Source: Pseudomonas lutea
GTDB lineage: Bacteria > Pseudomonadota > Gammaproteobacteria > Pseudomonadales > Pseudomonadaceae
Assembly (NCBI RefSeq): GCF_000759445.1
Contig: NZ_JRMB01000001.1
Coordinates: forward strand, 868,001 to 932,000
Length of the DNA stretch: 64,000 nucleotides
Direction: 5' to 3'
The position numbers and the translations under genes were made by a program. Positions 38,212 to 47,729 of the stretch are shown in pieces. Position 1 is the stretch's first letter. Each line of letters begins with the position of its first letter. Below the pieces are notes generated by a model. The model was not told where the DNA came from. It saw only the letters and a list, made by a program, of their open reading frames with translations, and ran no database searches.

Positions 38212-39027
38212 CTAGGACAGCGCCTGGCGCAGTTTCGCCGGGCTGATGCCCATGCGCAGCCTGAACGCCGTGGCCATGTGCGCCTGCGAGCTGAATCCGC
38301 AGTCATGGGCGATCGCGGCCAGCCGTGCCGTGGGGTCGCGCATCAGCGCACGGGCTTTGGCGACCCGGCGGTCAATGAGGTAGCGGTGCGGGCTCTGGCC
38401 GGTGGTGTGCTTGAAGGCCCGCATGAAATACCCTTCGGACAATTCCAGCAGGTCGGCCATGGCCTGCACGCCCAGCGGCCCGTCGAGGCCAGCGTCGATG
38501 AATTCATCAAGCCTGCGCATCCGTCGGGCATCGATTGAGCCGTGCATCGGCGCATCCCGTCTCTGCTTGTCATCGATCCGCTCAGCCAGCGCCAGCCCCC
38601 AGCCCTCCCAGTCGTCCTCAGTCGAGCCCTGCAGCAGCGCAGCGCGGATCTTCATCGCCAGGACGATCGCGCGTGCATCGATGCGGTTGTTGAACGCGCG
38701 CTCGCCTTTCAGCGTCAGTCCATCGGTGCGCAACACGCGCAAATACTCCCCACCCGTGGGTGATTCGGACAACACATCGCAGCCCACCGGGACGAATGCC
38801 AGGCCGTTGGGCACGGCGTCGAAGGGCTGCACGCGGTCGCTGCCGATGGCGTGCAGCCCGCGCTGGCTGGCGAAGGCAAAGCCGATCGCCGACGCCGCAG
38901 CGACGTATCGCGTCGCATAGCGGCTGGCGGGCAGCAATTCGAGGATCCACGGCCCTGCCTCGACCCGGCGTACCGGTTCAGTGGGCGGTGGATTCAACAC
39001 GGATTTGGTCGGGCTCATGGTCTGCAT
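38212..39027 (-). CDS. AraC-family transcriptional regulator
   Basis: 271-aa regulator with two C-terminal HTHs (MADLLELSEGYFMRAFKHTTGQSPHRYL in pieces; then LAAIAHDCGFSSQAHMATAF). The N-terminal domain is not a recognisable cupin. Divergent from the PLP-dehydratase gene across roughly 100 bp, so it could control it. Start placed at 39027; 39018 and 39036 are also possible. Confidence 0.88.
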   Translation of the reverse strand: MQTMSPTKSVLNPPPTEPVRRVEAGPWILELLPASRYATRYVAAASAIGFAFASQRGLHAIGSDRVQPFDAVPNGLAFVPVGCDVLSESPTGGEYLRVLRTDGLTLKGERAFNNRIDARAIVLAMKIRAALLQGSTEDDWEGWGLALAERIDDKQRRDAPMHGSIDARRMRRLDEFIDAGLDGPLGVQAMADLLELSEGYFMRAFKHTTGQSPHRYLIDRRVAKARALMRDPTARLAAIAHDCGFSSQAHMATAFRLRMGISPAKLRQALS

Positions 39028-39124
39028 GGTAATCAAGCGCGCGGCGAAAAGTCAGGTCAGTTTTCTGAAAGCCTGCTCGGCGGGCCCGTGCCTAGACTGG
39101 GCGGAAATTCTTTGGAGACCCGCC

Positions 39125-40081
39125 ATGCACGGACTGACCCGCGAAACCATCACCGAGGCCGCGCGTCTGGTTTACCAGGTCATGCCCGCCACCCCTCAAT
39201 ACGCTTGGCCGTTGCTGTCCGAGCGGCTGAACTGTGCGGTGTGGGTCAAGCACGAAAACCATACGCCCACCGGCGCGTTCAAGGTGCGCGGCGGGATCAC
39301 GTTCATTCACTGGTTGAAACGCACTTACCCTGGCGTCCAGGGCATTGTCACGGCGACGCGGGGCAATCACGGGCAAAGCCTGGCTCTGGCAGCCAGCGCT
39401 GCGGGCCTGAGTGCACTGATCGTGGTGCCGCAAGGCAATTCGGTGGAGAAGAACAACGCCATGCGCGCGCTCGGTGGCACGGTGATCGAATGCGGTCGGG
39501 ATTTCGACGAGGCGCGTGAAGAGGCGGCGCGGCTGGCTGACGTGCACGGGCACTATCTGGTCCCGCCGTTTCATGTGGAGATGCTTAAAGGTATCGCCAG
39601 TTATGCCCTGGAACTGTTTACCGCCGTGCCGGATCTGCACACCGTCTATGTACCGATCGGTTGCGGGTCCGGTATCTGCGCGGTGATTGCCGCCCGCGAT
39701 GCGCTGGGCTTGAGCACCCAGGTGGTCGGTGTGGTGTCCACTGAAGCGGCGGCGGCCAAATGGTCGTTTGAAGCCGGAGCCGTGCTCCAAACCCCGTCAG
39801 CCGATACCTTTGCAGATGGCCTGGCGGTGCGCCGGCCCATCCCCTCAGCTTTTGCGATTTACCGCACGGGGGCTGCACGGATCATTGCCGTCAGCGACGC
39901 CGAGATCGCCGATGCCATGCGCGTCTATTACACCGACACCCATAACCTGGCTGAGGGGGCGGGTGCAGCCGCACTGGCGGGGCTTATGCAGGAGCGCCCG
40001 GCCATGGCGGGTAAGAAGGTCGGCGTGATTCTATCCGGCGGGAATGTGGATCGGACAGTGTATGCGCGGGTGATTGCTTGA
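39125..40081 (+). CDS. Threonine/serine dehydratase-like PLP enzyme
   Basis: 318-aa fold-type II PLP enzyme. K53 in TPTGAFKVRGG is the Schiff-base lysine; ATRGNHGQSLA is the substrate loop, GCGSGICAV the phosphate-binding glycine loop, and ILSGGNVD the C-terminal ring-binding motif. No ACT regulatory domain, as in catabolic enzymes or serine racemase-like proteins. ATG 39125 follows TTGGAGA; the open frame to 38981 overlaps the AraC gene. Confidence 0.9.
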   Translation: MHGLTRETITEAARLVYQVMPATPQYAWPLLSERLNCAVWVKHENHTPTGAFKVRGGITFIHWLKRTYPGVQGIVTATRGNHGQSLALAASAAGLSALIVVPQGNSVEKNNAMRALGGTVIECGRDFDEAREEAARLADVHGHYLVPPFHVEMLKGIASYALELFTAVPDLHTVYVPIGCGSGICAVIAARDALGLSTQVVGVVSTEAAAAKWSFEAGAVLQTPSADTFADGLAVRRPIPSAFAIYRTGAARIIAVSDAEIADAMRVYYTDTHNLAEGAGAAALAGLMQERPAMAGKKVGVILSGGNVDRTVYARVIA

Positions 40082-40129
40082 GGGAGGGCATGCTAGCTGT
40101 GGGCTGTGGGCTGCCCAGCCTGGGTTGGC

Positions 40130-40909
40130 TCAGCGGGTGGAGTGAAAGATGTAGCTGTCGGTTGCCGGGTCGGCAAGGGGCAGGGCGTGGTCTTTGAGGT
40201 ATTGCACCAATGAAGCATCGTCGGCTCTGATTTGCCATGCCTGGGAGGCAGGCACGGCGTTCTCATCGATGTTCTCGCAGGCGGCGAGAAGATCCTCGAC
40301 CGAGGGCTGGTGGATCACCAGGCCGTTGCCTTTCCAGCCCGCAACCGTCAGCCCCAGGCTTTCACACAACGCGACTTTGCGCAGGGCATCGTCACGGTCA
40401 GCCTGTCGCGACTGCTGAACGAGGGTGGCCAGCCCCTGATCCGAGGCCAGCAACGTGCCTTGCTCCCAACTCTCGGGCGGGCAGTCCTTGGCTGCGGGTT
40501 CAAGGCGAATGAACGGATTGATCTCCATCGGATAAATGCGGCACACCAGCGGCCGCTCAAGGTAGATGCCGCAAAGCCCATCCTGCTGAAGGTTCGGACA
40601 TTCGGGCAGCGCGTTCGCCGCGAGAATCACCGTCACTCGCAGCGTTCCCGATGCGCATGGCACCGCCGCAGAGCGCCCGGCGTTGTAGGTGAATTCGGGG
40701 GAATCGTCCGGCCAGAGCGATTCGTCGAATGCTTCAAGCATGACCGCAACCCCATGGCCACGCTTGAGCCACGTCACGGCCTCATTCAGGGTCAACGGCA
40801 CAAAGCGGCCCCGACAACATGCTCCACACCCGACGCAGGCGAATCGCTCGTTGCTGTCCACACCTGCACTGGAGTGGGTGGAGGACTCGCCTGATCTATC
40901 GCTACTCAT
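40130..40909 (-). CDS. YkgJ-family cysteine-cluster protein
   Basis: 259-aa protein with the CxxCxxCC motif CVGCGACC (C25, C28, C31, C32) and further cysteines in CPNLQQDGLCGIYLERPLVC split around the centre, the pattern of the YkgJ/zinc-or-iron-cluster family. Function of the family is not settled. Convergent with the dehydratase gene. Confidence 0.88.
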   Translation of the reverse strand: MSSDRSGESSTHSSAGVDSNERFACVGCGACCRGRFVPLTLNEAVTWLKRGHGVAVMLEAFDESLWPDDSPEFTYNAGRSAAVPCASGTLRVTVILAANALPECPNLQQDGLCGIYLERPLVCRIYPMEINPFIRLEPAAKDCPPESWEQGTLLASDQGLATLVQQSRQADRDDALRKVALCESLGLTVAGWKGNGLVIHQPSVEDLLAACENIDENAVPASQAWQIRADDASLVQYLKDHALPLADPATDSYIFHSTR

Positions 40910-41039
40910 GGGACCGCTGCCATCTGTTCTTCAAAAAGAGATCATACGGGTCTTGGCCGGATGCCGTTAACTTAACGGCACATCCCGGACATCCTGCCAG
41001 CCCTGCCGACAGCGCGCCTGGCCACCTGAAACAGTCCCA

Positions 41040-42190
41040 CGCGAACCCTGTGGGACCGGCTTTAGCCGGGAAGACGCCGGTTGTAACGACACGGAACTGA
41101 AGGTGCCCGTGCTGGCCTCTTCCCGGCTGAAGCCAGTCCTACTAACACCGCGCGAACCCTGTGGGACCGGTTTTAGCCGGGAGGACGTCGGTTGTTACGC
41201 CATGGAACTGAAGGTGTCCATGTTGGCCTCTTCCCGGCTGAAGCCAGTCCTACTAACACCGCGCGAACCCTGTGGGACCGGCTTTAGCCGGGAAGACGTC
41301 GGTTGTAACGACACGGAACTGAAGGTGCCCGTGCTGGCCTCTTCCCGGCTGAAGCCAGTCCTACTAACACCGCGCGAACCCTGTGGGACCGGTTTTAGCC
41401 GGGAAGACGTCGGTTGTTACGCCATGGAACTGAAGGTGTCCATGTTGGCCTCTTCCCGGCTGAAGCCAGTCCTACTAACACCGCGCGAACCCTGTGGGAC
41501 CGGCTTTAGCCGGGAAGACGTCGGTTGTAACGACACGGAACTGAAGGTGCCCGTGCTGGCCTCTTCCCGGCTGAAGCCAGTCCTACTAACACCGCGCGAA
41601 CCCTGTGGGACCGGCTTTAGCCGGGAAGACGCCGGTTGTAACGACACGGAACTGAAGGTGCCCGTGCTGGCCTCTTCCCGGCTGAAGCCAGTCCTACTAA
41701 CACCGCGCGAACCCTGTGGGACCGGCTTTAGCCGGGAAGACGCCGGTTGTAACGACACGGAACTGAAGGTGCCCGTGCTGGCCTCTTCCCGGCTGAAGCC
41801 AGTCCTACTAACACCGCGCGAACCCTGTGGGACCGGTTTTAGCCGGGAAGGCGCCGGTTGTTACGCCACGGAACTGAAGGCGTCCATGCTGGCCTCTTCC
41901 CGGCTGAAGCCAGTCCTACTAACACCGCGCGAACCCTGTGGGACCGGCTTTAGCCGCGAAGACGCCGGTTGTAACGACACGGACCTGAAGGTGTCCATGT
42001 CGGCCTCTTCCCGGCTGAAGCCAGTCCTACTAACACCGCGCGAACCCTGTGGGACCGGTTTTAGCCGGGAAGCCGTCGGTTGTTACGCCATGGAACTGAA
42101 GGTGTCCATGTTGCCCTCTTCCCGGCTGAAGCCAGTCCCACTAACACCGCGTGCATTCTGTGGGACCGGCTTTAGCCGGGAAGCCGTTAA
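41040..42190. repeat. Eleven tandem 111-bp REP-doublet units
   Basis: CGCGAACCCTGTGGGACCGG (with GTGCATTCTG in the last unit) recurs at about 41040, 41151, 41262, 41373, 41484, 41595, 41706, 41817, 41928, 42039 and 42150, exactly 111 bp apart. Each unit has GGGACCGGCTTTAGCCGGGA and inverse TCCCGGCTGAAGCCAGTCC. Since 111 is divisible by three, reading frames stay open through the array; they are not genes. The array ends against the stop codon of the LysR gene at 42204. Confidence 0.95.
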
Positions 42191-42203
42191 GCGCTTAGTC
42201 GGC

Positions 42204-43121
42204 TCACTCCGGCTTGAACCACCGGGGATGCAGGGTCGGGAAGTGCTCGCGCAGCCAGTCGGCAAAGACGTGGACCTGAGGCGCAAGGTGGGTGCGGCTG
42301 GGGTAGAGCACCGAGACCTTGCGTCTTCCCGGTCGATAAGCCTGGAGCACTTCGATCAGTTCGCCGCTGGCGAGAAACGCATCCACGGTGATGCCTGGCG
42401 CCTGGATGAGGCCAAAACCTGCAACCCCGCAGTGCACGTAGGCGTTGGATTCGTTGACCGTGATCGCCCCGCGGCTCGGGTACGGCCGGTCCTCGCCGTC
42501 CTCATGAAAATACCAGGGCAGCGGCCGGTTGCTGTGCCCCGACAGGAAATCAACACCGCGGTGCCGAGACAGGTCTGCGAGCGTTGTCGGCTCGCCGTAC
42601 GATTCGAGGTAGGAGGGTGCGGCACAGGTCACCATTTCAACCGTGCCGATCTGCCTCGCGATCATGCTTGAGTCCCGCAAATCGCCAATGCGCAGCACGC
42701 AGTCAACGCCCTCCATCACCAAATCCACCGCGCGGTCGGTCACGCCCACTACCAGTTCGAGGGCGGGGAAGGCGTCGGTGAACTGCTTCAGGCTTTCAAT
42801 GAAACCGCGTTGCGAGAACGCGGTGGGAATGTCGACCCGCAGCCGCCCGTGCAGGGTGGCGCCGCTGCGATCGAACATGGACGCGGTGGCCGAAATGTCC
42901 GCGAGCAGCCCCTTGACCCGCTCGTAGAACTGCTCGCCCTCAGCAGTCAGCTTCACCGAGCGCGTGGTTCGCTGAAACAGCCGCACACCCAGCGACGCCT
43001 CCAGGGTCTGGATCGACCGCGTGATGTGTGGCCGCCCCAGCTGAGTGGCTTCAGCCACTCTGGTGAAACTACCCAGCTCTGCCAGCCTCGCGAACACCTG
43101 CATTGACTGCAACAGGTCCAT
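42204..43121 (-). CDS. LysR-family regulator, divergent from MDR oxidoreductase
   Basis: 305-aa regulator of the group resembling AaeR/DsdC-like pseudomonad proteins: HTH at 1-60 (FARLAELGSFTRVAEATQLGRPHITRSIQTLE in pieces) and effector domain with VDIPTAFSQRGFI and DCVLRIGDLRDS. It faces away from the oxidoreductase gene at 43285, and the intervening dyad at 43156-43181 suggests it controls that gene. Confidence 0.92.
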   Translation of the reverse strand: MDLLQSMQVFARLAELGSFTRVAEATQLGRPHITRSIQTLEASLGVRLFQRTTRSVKLTAEGEQFYERVKGLLADISATASMFDRSGATLHGRLRVDIPTAFSQRGFIESLKQFTDAFPALELVVGVTDRAVDLVMEGVDCVLRIGDLRDSSMIARQIGTVEMVTCAAPSYLESYGEPTTLADLSRHRGVDFLSGHSNRPLPWYFHEDGEDRPYPSRGAITVNESNAYVHCGVAGFGLIQAPGITVDAFLASGELIEVLQAYRPGRRKVSVLYPSRTHLAPQVHVFADWLREHFPTLHPRWFKPE

Positions 43122-43155
43122 AGGTTCGCCCTCGTACTACCTAAAAAATCAGCAT

Positions 43156-43181
43156 GATTGTTGCGGCGCAGGATAACAATC
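43156..43181. promoter_or_regulatory. Putative LysR-type operator, GATTGTT-N12-AACAATC
   Basis: Perfect 7-bp inverted repeat arms separated by 12 bp, containing the T-N11-A core, in the divergent region between the LysR and oxidoreductase genes. Classic arrangement for autoregulation and activation of the divergent gene; binding is inferred. Confidence 0.6.
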
Positions 43182-43284
43182 CTTTGCCCGGACGAGCATT
43201 TATCCGCTCAGGCAGACGGGGAACAATGCCGCCCAACACGCCTGCGGTCGACTTCGACCCGGCGGCAATCACTGGAGATAACAC

Positions 43285-44295
43285 ATGAAAGCATGGCTTC
43301 TGAAAGACTTCGGGCTGGACAACCTTGAACTGGGCGAAGTGCAAACGCCCGTCCCGAAGACCGGCGAGCTGCTGGTGAAAGTCGGCGCCGTGTCCCTTAA
43401 CTTCCGCGACAAGGCGATTGTCGACGGAATCTACGAGCCCCACACCGTCCCCAAGCCGCTGATCCCGGTCAGCGATGTGGCGGGCACGGTGGTGGCAACG
43501 GGCGAGGGCGTCCGCCGCTTTGCGGTGGGCGACCGAGTCAACTCGCACTTGTACTCGCGGTGGCTCGACGGCATGCCTGCCCACGATGAACCGGACTACT
43601 GCTTTGGCTCACCCTTGCCGGGCGGTCTGGCGGAATTCATGATCATCCATGAAGACAGCGCGGTGCGTGCCCCCGCCGACATGACCGATGAAGAAGCCTC
43701 GACGCTGCCCATCGCCGCCTTGACCGCCTGGTACTCGCTGGTCGATTACGGTCACATTCAGCCCGGCCAAACGGTCCTGGTGCAAGGCACCGGCGGCGTG
43801 TCGATTTTCGCCGCACAGATCGCCATGGCGCTGGGTGCCCGGGTCATCATCACGTCCAGCCGCGACGAGAACATTGCCGCCGTCATCAAGCTCGGCGCCA
43901 TGGCCGGCATCAACTACCGCACGACACCGGACTGGGCCGCGGAAGTCATGAAGCTCACCGACGGCAAGGGTGTCGATCTGTTGCTGGACGTGGCGGGTGG
44001 GGAGGGTGTCAACGCCTCGGTTCAAGCCACCAAGGTGGGCGGCCGTATCGCTCAGATCGGCTTTCTGACGGGGCAAACCACCGGCTTGAACCTCATGCCG
44101 CTGATCTTCCGGCAAACCACCTTGCGCGGCATCGCGGTTGCGCCGCGCAGCGCTTTCGACCGGATGAACGCGTTCCTCGACGGCCATCGCATTCGCCCGG
44201 TCATCGACCACGTGTACCCCTTCGAACAAGCGCGCGAAGCTTATGAGCATCTGGCGCGAGGACCGTTCGGCAAGGTCGTGATCAAAGTGAGCTAA
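43285..44295 (+). CDS. Zinc-independent MDR alcohol dehydrogenase/quinone reductase-like protein
   Basis: 336-aa medium-chain reductase. N-terminal GroES-like domain, then NAD(P)-binding VLVQGTGGVSIFAAQIA and SRDENIAAV. The structural-zinc cysteine cluster and catalytic zinc Cys are absent, as in quinone-reductase/alcohol-like members. Probable NADPH use is inferred. GGAGA precedes the ATG; divergent LysR regulator adjacent. Confidence 0.9.
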   Translation: MKAWLLKDFGLDNLELGEVQTPVPKTGELLVKVGAVSLNFRDKAIVDGIYEPHTVPKPLIPVSDVAGTVVATGEGVRRFAVGDRVNSHLYSRWLDGMPAHDEPDYCFGSPLPGGLAEFMIIHEDSAVRAPADMTDEEASTLPIAALTAWYSLVDYGHIQPGQTVLVQGTGGVSIFAAQIAMALGARVIITSSRDENIAAVIKLGAMAGINYRTTPDWAAEVMKLTDGKGVDLLLDVAGGEGVNASVQATKVGGRIAQIGFLTGQTTGLNLMPLIFRQTTLRGIAVAPRSAFDRMNAFLDGHRIRPVIDHVYPFEQAREAYEHLARGPFGKVVIKVS

Positions 44296-44346
44296 AGGTG
44301 CAGATGGCATCGAGCGCCCAGCCCGGTGCCACGCCACTTTTGCACG

Positions 44347-45492
44347 CTACTCATCGGTGTTGAGTTTGACTTTGATCCAGCCTTGCTCATGCAGGTCGAA
44401 CGCAGCAAAGGCGCTGATCGCGTCCGTCAGCGGCTCGCACTGGGTGAGCACGCTGGCCGGATCGACCTTGCCGGCCAGGGTCAGCTCGATGAGTTTGGGA
44501 ATGTACTTGCGGTGGTGGCAGTTGCCCATGTTCATGCGCAGGTTTTTGTTCATGGCCGCGCCGATGGGGAAGCTTTCAAAACCTTGCGGGTACACGCCGA
44601 TGATCGACAGTGTGCCGGCTTTGGCCAGGCCTTCCACGGCCCATTTCAAGGCTTGCGAGGGCGCATCCCCCGGCTGCCATTGCTCGTGACCGTGAGGGTG
44701 CCCGCCGTGGCCGTGATTGGCGTCAATGCCCACGGCGTCGATGGCACGGTCAACACCGATGTCATCGGTCAGCCGGTTGAGTGCCGCGATGGGGTCTTCC
44801 TCTTCGAAGTTGATGCATTCTGCGCCCAGCTCGCGGGCTCGATCGAGGCGATCACTCAGGCCATCGATGGCAAATACCCGACCGGCGCCCATCAATCTGG
44901 CGCTGATGATCGCGAACAGGCCAACCGGGCCGCAGCCAAATACCGCAACCGTATCGCCGTCCTCGATCTCCGCCATCTCTGCACCAAACCATGCGGTGGG
45001 AAAAATATCCGACATGGCAATCGCCTGGTTGTCAGTGATGCTGTCCGGCAACTTGATGAGGCCGACATGCGCATACGGAATGCGCGCTTTCTCCGCTTGC
45101 AGGCCATGGAAAGGCCCTGTGGCTTTCGGGCCTCCGAAGAACGAGGTGCCGGCTTTCTTGCCGTTGGGGTTGGCCACGTCACACTGCGCAAAGTAGCCGG
45201 CGCGGCAATATGCACAGTTGCCGCAGGCGATGGTTGACGGGATCAGCACCCGGTCGCCAACCGCCAGATTGCGCACTTCCGGTCCCAGCGCCTCGACGAT
45301 GCCGACGCCCTCATGGCCCAGTATCGTGCCGCTCTGCATGTCCGGCGCGCTGCCGCGAATAAAATGCAAATCCGTCCCACAAATGGCCGACGCGGTAATG
45401 CGCACGATCGCGTCAGTTGGTTCCTGAAGGGTAGGTTCCGGCACATCATCGAGCCTGATGTCGCCGACTCCGTGAAACACCACTGCTTTCAT
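44347..45492 (-). CDS. Zinc-dependent alcohol dehydrogenase with His-rich insertion
   Basis: 381-aa MDR enzyme resembling glutathione-independent formaldehyde/threonine dehydrogenase-like proteins. Catalytic zinc ligands C38 and H60-E61 and structural zinc cysteines C90, C93, C96, C104 are present; GCGPVGLFAI binds NAD. A striking HGHGGHPHGHEQW stretch lies at roughly residues 252-265, after the nucleotide-binding fold. ATG 45492 has GGGAGA upstream; the open frame to 45657 is unlikely. Convergent with the preceding oxidoreductase. Confidence 0.9.
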   Translation of the reverse strand: MKAVVFHGVGDIRLDDVPEPTLQEPTDAIVRITASAICGTDLHFIRGSAPDMQSGTILGHEGVGIVEALGPEVRNLAVGDRVLIPSTIACGNCAYCRAGYFAQCDVANPNGKKAGTSFFGGPKATGPFHGLQAEKARIPYAHVGLIKLPDSITDNQAIAMSDIFPTAWFGAEMAEIEDGDTVAVFGCGPVGLFAIISARLMGAGRVFAIDGLSDRLDRARELGAECINFEEEDPIAALNRLTDDIGVDRAIDAVGIDANHGHGGHPHGHEQWQPGDAPSQALKWAVEGLAKAGTLSIIGVYPQGFESFPIGAAMNKNLRMNMGNCHHRKYIPKLIELTLAGKVDPASVLTQCEPLTDAISAFAAFDLHEQGWIKVKLNTDE

Positions 45493-45706
45493 GGCAAGTC
45501 TCCCAACTAGGTGATTGATGTTGGGTGGAGCCTGTCGCGTGGCCCGTGGTTTAGCCGAACTCTCGCCGGGCAGACAAACGGCACGGGTGCTCCTCACCCG
45601 CCACACGCAGGCGGTCTGGGGCGGGTGGTGATTGAACGCTTTGGCGCGCCACCGCACTAAGCTGTAGCGGTCGACTGGCGACTTCTTAAACGGACATCAA
45701 GCCCTT

Positions 45707-46219
45707 ATGTCTTCATATGATCAGGAAATGCAGGACAGGCAGCACCCGGTGGACGAAGACATTGCGCTTCAGCGCCGGATCTGGAAATTCGAACGCGTGG
45801 GCTGGTATGTGTTGCTGCTGGTCGTGTTGCTGACACTGGGCGGTTTGTTTTCCCGGGGACTGCTCAGCGACGCTACGGCGACCTCCGCGCAGAAAGACCT
45901 CACCGTCGAGTACCAACGCTTCCACCGCAGCGGCGGGGTCGACGCAATGGTGATTCATAGCCACGGCCAGCCCGGCAAGCCGCACACGGTGTTTGTCGAC
46001 GCCGCCTTGCTGGAGGCGTTCAGTGTCGACTCCATGCAGCCTCAGCCCATCGGCTCCGCCGCCAATCGTCAGGGCTTGAAGCTGACCATGACCGGCGACG
46101 AGCGGGGCGACAGTTCGCTGTACCTGACATGGCGCAACGACGGTCTGGGTCTGGTGGCGGGCCATATCGCGGTGGAAGGCGGCGGCGAAGTGTCGCTCAA
46201 TCAGTTTATTTATCCCTAG
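45707..46219 (+). CDS. Membrane-anchored hypothetical protein
   Basis: 170-aa product with a hydrophilic N-terminal segment, one transmembrane helix (about residues 31-52, YVLLLVVLLTLGGLF) and a periplasmic beta-rich domain. It lies 9 bases upstream of a YetF/DUF421 gene and is likely its operon partner. This pairing occurs in pseudomonads as far as I recall; function unknown. Confidence 0.78.
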   Translation: MSSYDQEMQDRQHPVDEDIALQRRIWKFERVGWYVLLLVVLLTLGGLFSRGLLSDATATSAQKDLTVEYQRFHRSGGVDAMVIHSHGQPGKPHTVFVDAALLEAFSVDSMQPQPIGSAANRQGLKLTMTGDERGDSSLYLTWRNDGLGLVAGHIAVEGGGEVSLNQFIYP

Positions 46220-46228
46220 GTAAAACGT

Positions 46229-46669
46229 ATGGATGCGGTGTTGCGCGCAGGCGCCATTTACTTCGTGTTGCTGGTGTTGTTTCGTGTCTCGGGTCGCCGT
46301 TCTTTGGGCGAGATGACCTCCTTTGATTTCGTCTTGATGCTGATCATTGGTGAAGCGACCCAACAGGCATTGTTGGGAGACGACTTTTCAGTCACCAATG
46401 CCGTGCTGGTTATTGTCACGCTGCTCTGCATCGACATCGGCTTTTCTCTGCTCAAGCGTCGATCAAAGCGCATCGGCAAGTTGATCGACGGTGGCCCGAC
46501 GATAGTGGTGGAGAACGGCACCTACCTGCGCCAACGGATGCATGAGGCCCGCGTGCAGGAAGATGACATCATGCAGGCGGCGCGGCTGGGGCAGGGCGTT
46601 GAAACCGTAGAACAGATCAAGTTTGCAATCATCGAGCGGAACGGCAAGATCTCCATCATCGTCAAATGA
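46229..46669 (+). CDS. YetF/DUF421-family membrane protein
   Basis: 146-aa protein: two to three N-terminal helices containing FRVSGRRSLGEMTSFDFVLMLIIGE in pieces, then the cytosolic DUF421 domain with GPTIVVENG and IKFAIIERNGKISII. Second gene of a two-gene unit. Biochemical role of the family is poorly known. Confidence 0.9.
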   Translation: MDAVLRAGAIYFVLLVLFRVSGRRSLGEMTSFDFVLMLIIGEATQQALLGDDFSVTNAVLVIVTLLCIDIGFSLLKRRSKRIGKLIDGGPTIVVENGTYLRQRMHEARVQEDDIMQAARLGQGVETVEQIKFAIIERNGKISIIVK

Positions 46670-46760
46670 CAACTGCGGTGGCGCCGATTATTGCCGGTCG
46701 ATGACGGGCGCTGGTCATTGCACTACTATCAAACCCTCAATCGGGTAACAGGAGCTCCAG

Positions 46761-47132
46761 ATGTCTCGTCTCGCAGAATTCCGCAAACTTGAACAACAGC
46801 TTGCCGCGCAACTCGCCGAACTTGAAACATTGAAAAACGACAGCGGCCTTCAGAGAGAAATCGAATTCGAGACGAAGTTGCGAGAACTCCTGCAGACTTA
46901 CGGTTTCGGCTTGAAGGACATTGTGGGCATGCTTGACCCGCGCTCGCAGAACACCCGGGCGAACAGTTCAGCGCCCCCCGAAAAGAAACCTCGCAAGGCC
47001 CGCGATTTGAAAGTGTATAAAAGCCCACTGACCGGTGAAGTGGTCGAAACCAAGGGCGGCAATCACAAGTTGTTGAAAGCCTGGAAAGCCCAGTTCGGTG
47101 ACGAGGTCGAAAACTGGCGGGTTTATCACTGA
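46761..47132 (+). CDS. MvaT/MvaU-family H-NS-like silencer
   Basis: 123-aa nucleoid protein. N-terminal coiled coil (residues 1-60: LAEFRKLEQQLAAQLAELE) for oligomerisation, a basic linker (EKKPRKARDLKVYKSP) and a C-terminal AT-rich DNA-binding domain with VVETKGGNHKLLKAWKAQ, the MvaT-type motif. Binds and silences AT-rich and horizontally acquired DNA. GGAG precedes the ATG; followed by a strong terminator. Confidence 0.93.
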   Translation: MSRLAEFRKLEQQLAAQLAELETLKNDSGLQREIEFETKLRELLQTYGFGLKDIVGMLDPRSQNTRANSSAPPEKKPRKARDLKVYKSPLTGEVVETKGGNHKLLKAWKAQFGDEVENWRVYH

Positions 47133-47140
47133 CTGAGCTC

Positions 47141-47171
47141 AGTGTAAGCCGCCGAAACGCGGCTTTTTTTA
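47141..47171 (+). terminator. Intrinsic terminator after MvaT-type gene
   Basis: AAGCCGC / GCGGCTT stem (loop CGAAAC) followed by seven T residues, right after the stop codon. Confidence 0.85.
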
Positions 47172-47338
47172 TTGGGCCGGCAGAGCGGGTCTGTCGCTTT
47201 GTTTCAAGTGGGCCCTTGTTTGAATGAACCCCGCATCCCGGATACCTGTAAAACGTCGAACCTTCCGCCGGGCAGACCGCTCAGATACCAGGCAAGCATT
47301 CTTCTCACATGCCAGGGCCTCGCCCCTCGGAGCGCACC

Positions 47339-47524
47339 ATGACTGACGCCAAATCACCAGCCGACGCGACACGCGACCCCCATGCCGCAACGCCTGCTGA
47401 ACGGGACAAGCCGGACACTTTGCCGGCTCACTCGCCTGATCAGGAGTCCGGACGGCAGAACGGCCTGACGCCTCCCGATTACGATGAATACGGTAACGAG
47501 CCTCAGCAGGACGACGATCGGTAA
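47339..47524 (+). CDS. Small hydrophilic, Asp/Pro-rich hypothetical protein
   Basis: 61-aa, strongly acidic and probably disordered product (PPDYDEYGNEPQQDDDR tail). GGAG lies 6 bases before the ATG. No family recognised; coding status rests on the start context and composition only. Confidence 0.5.
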   Translation: MTDAKSPADATRDPHAATPAERDKPDTLPAHSPDQESGRQNGLTPPDYDEYGNEPQQDDDR

Positions 47525-47555
47525 ACCCGGATCCACCGGCACACTGCATTGTTCC

Positions 47556-47652
47556 TGTGGGACTGGCTTTAGCCGGCAAGACGTGGGCGATCATGCCGCA
47601 ACAGTCAATGGCGCCAGGCTGGCCTATTCCCGGCTAAAGCCGGTCCCACTGT
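47556..47652. repeat. Single REP doublet
   Basis: GTGGGACTGGCTTTAGCCGG and the inverse CCCGGCTAAAGCCGGTCCCAC about 75 bases apart, between two small hypothetical genes. Confidence 0.88.
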
Positions 47653-47729
47653 AAGCAGTGGGTTCCGGTCTGTATAAGGACCATCCCGCGCCGATCGCCG
47701 CCCCTCATGCACGTCACCGACGCCATTGA

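Noticed and set aside
41040..42190. Possible CRISPR or surface-protein repeat region
   Set aside because: Spacers between palindromes are the same in every unit and match REP doublets; no secretion or anchor signals.
41103..42671. Open frame of 522 codons with 37-residue repeats
   Set aside because: It is the translation of the 111-bp REP array (a multiple of three) running on antisense to the LysR gene; the repeats read open in several frames and have no start context.
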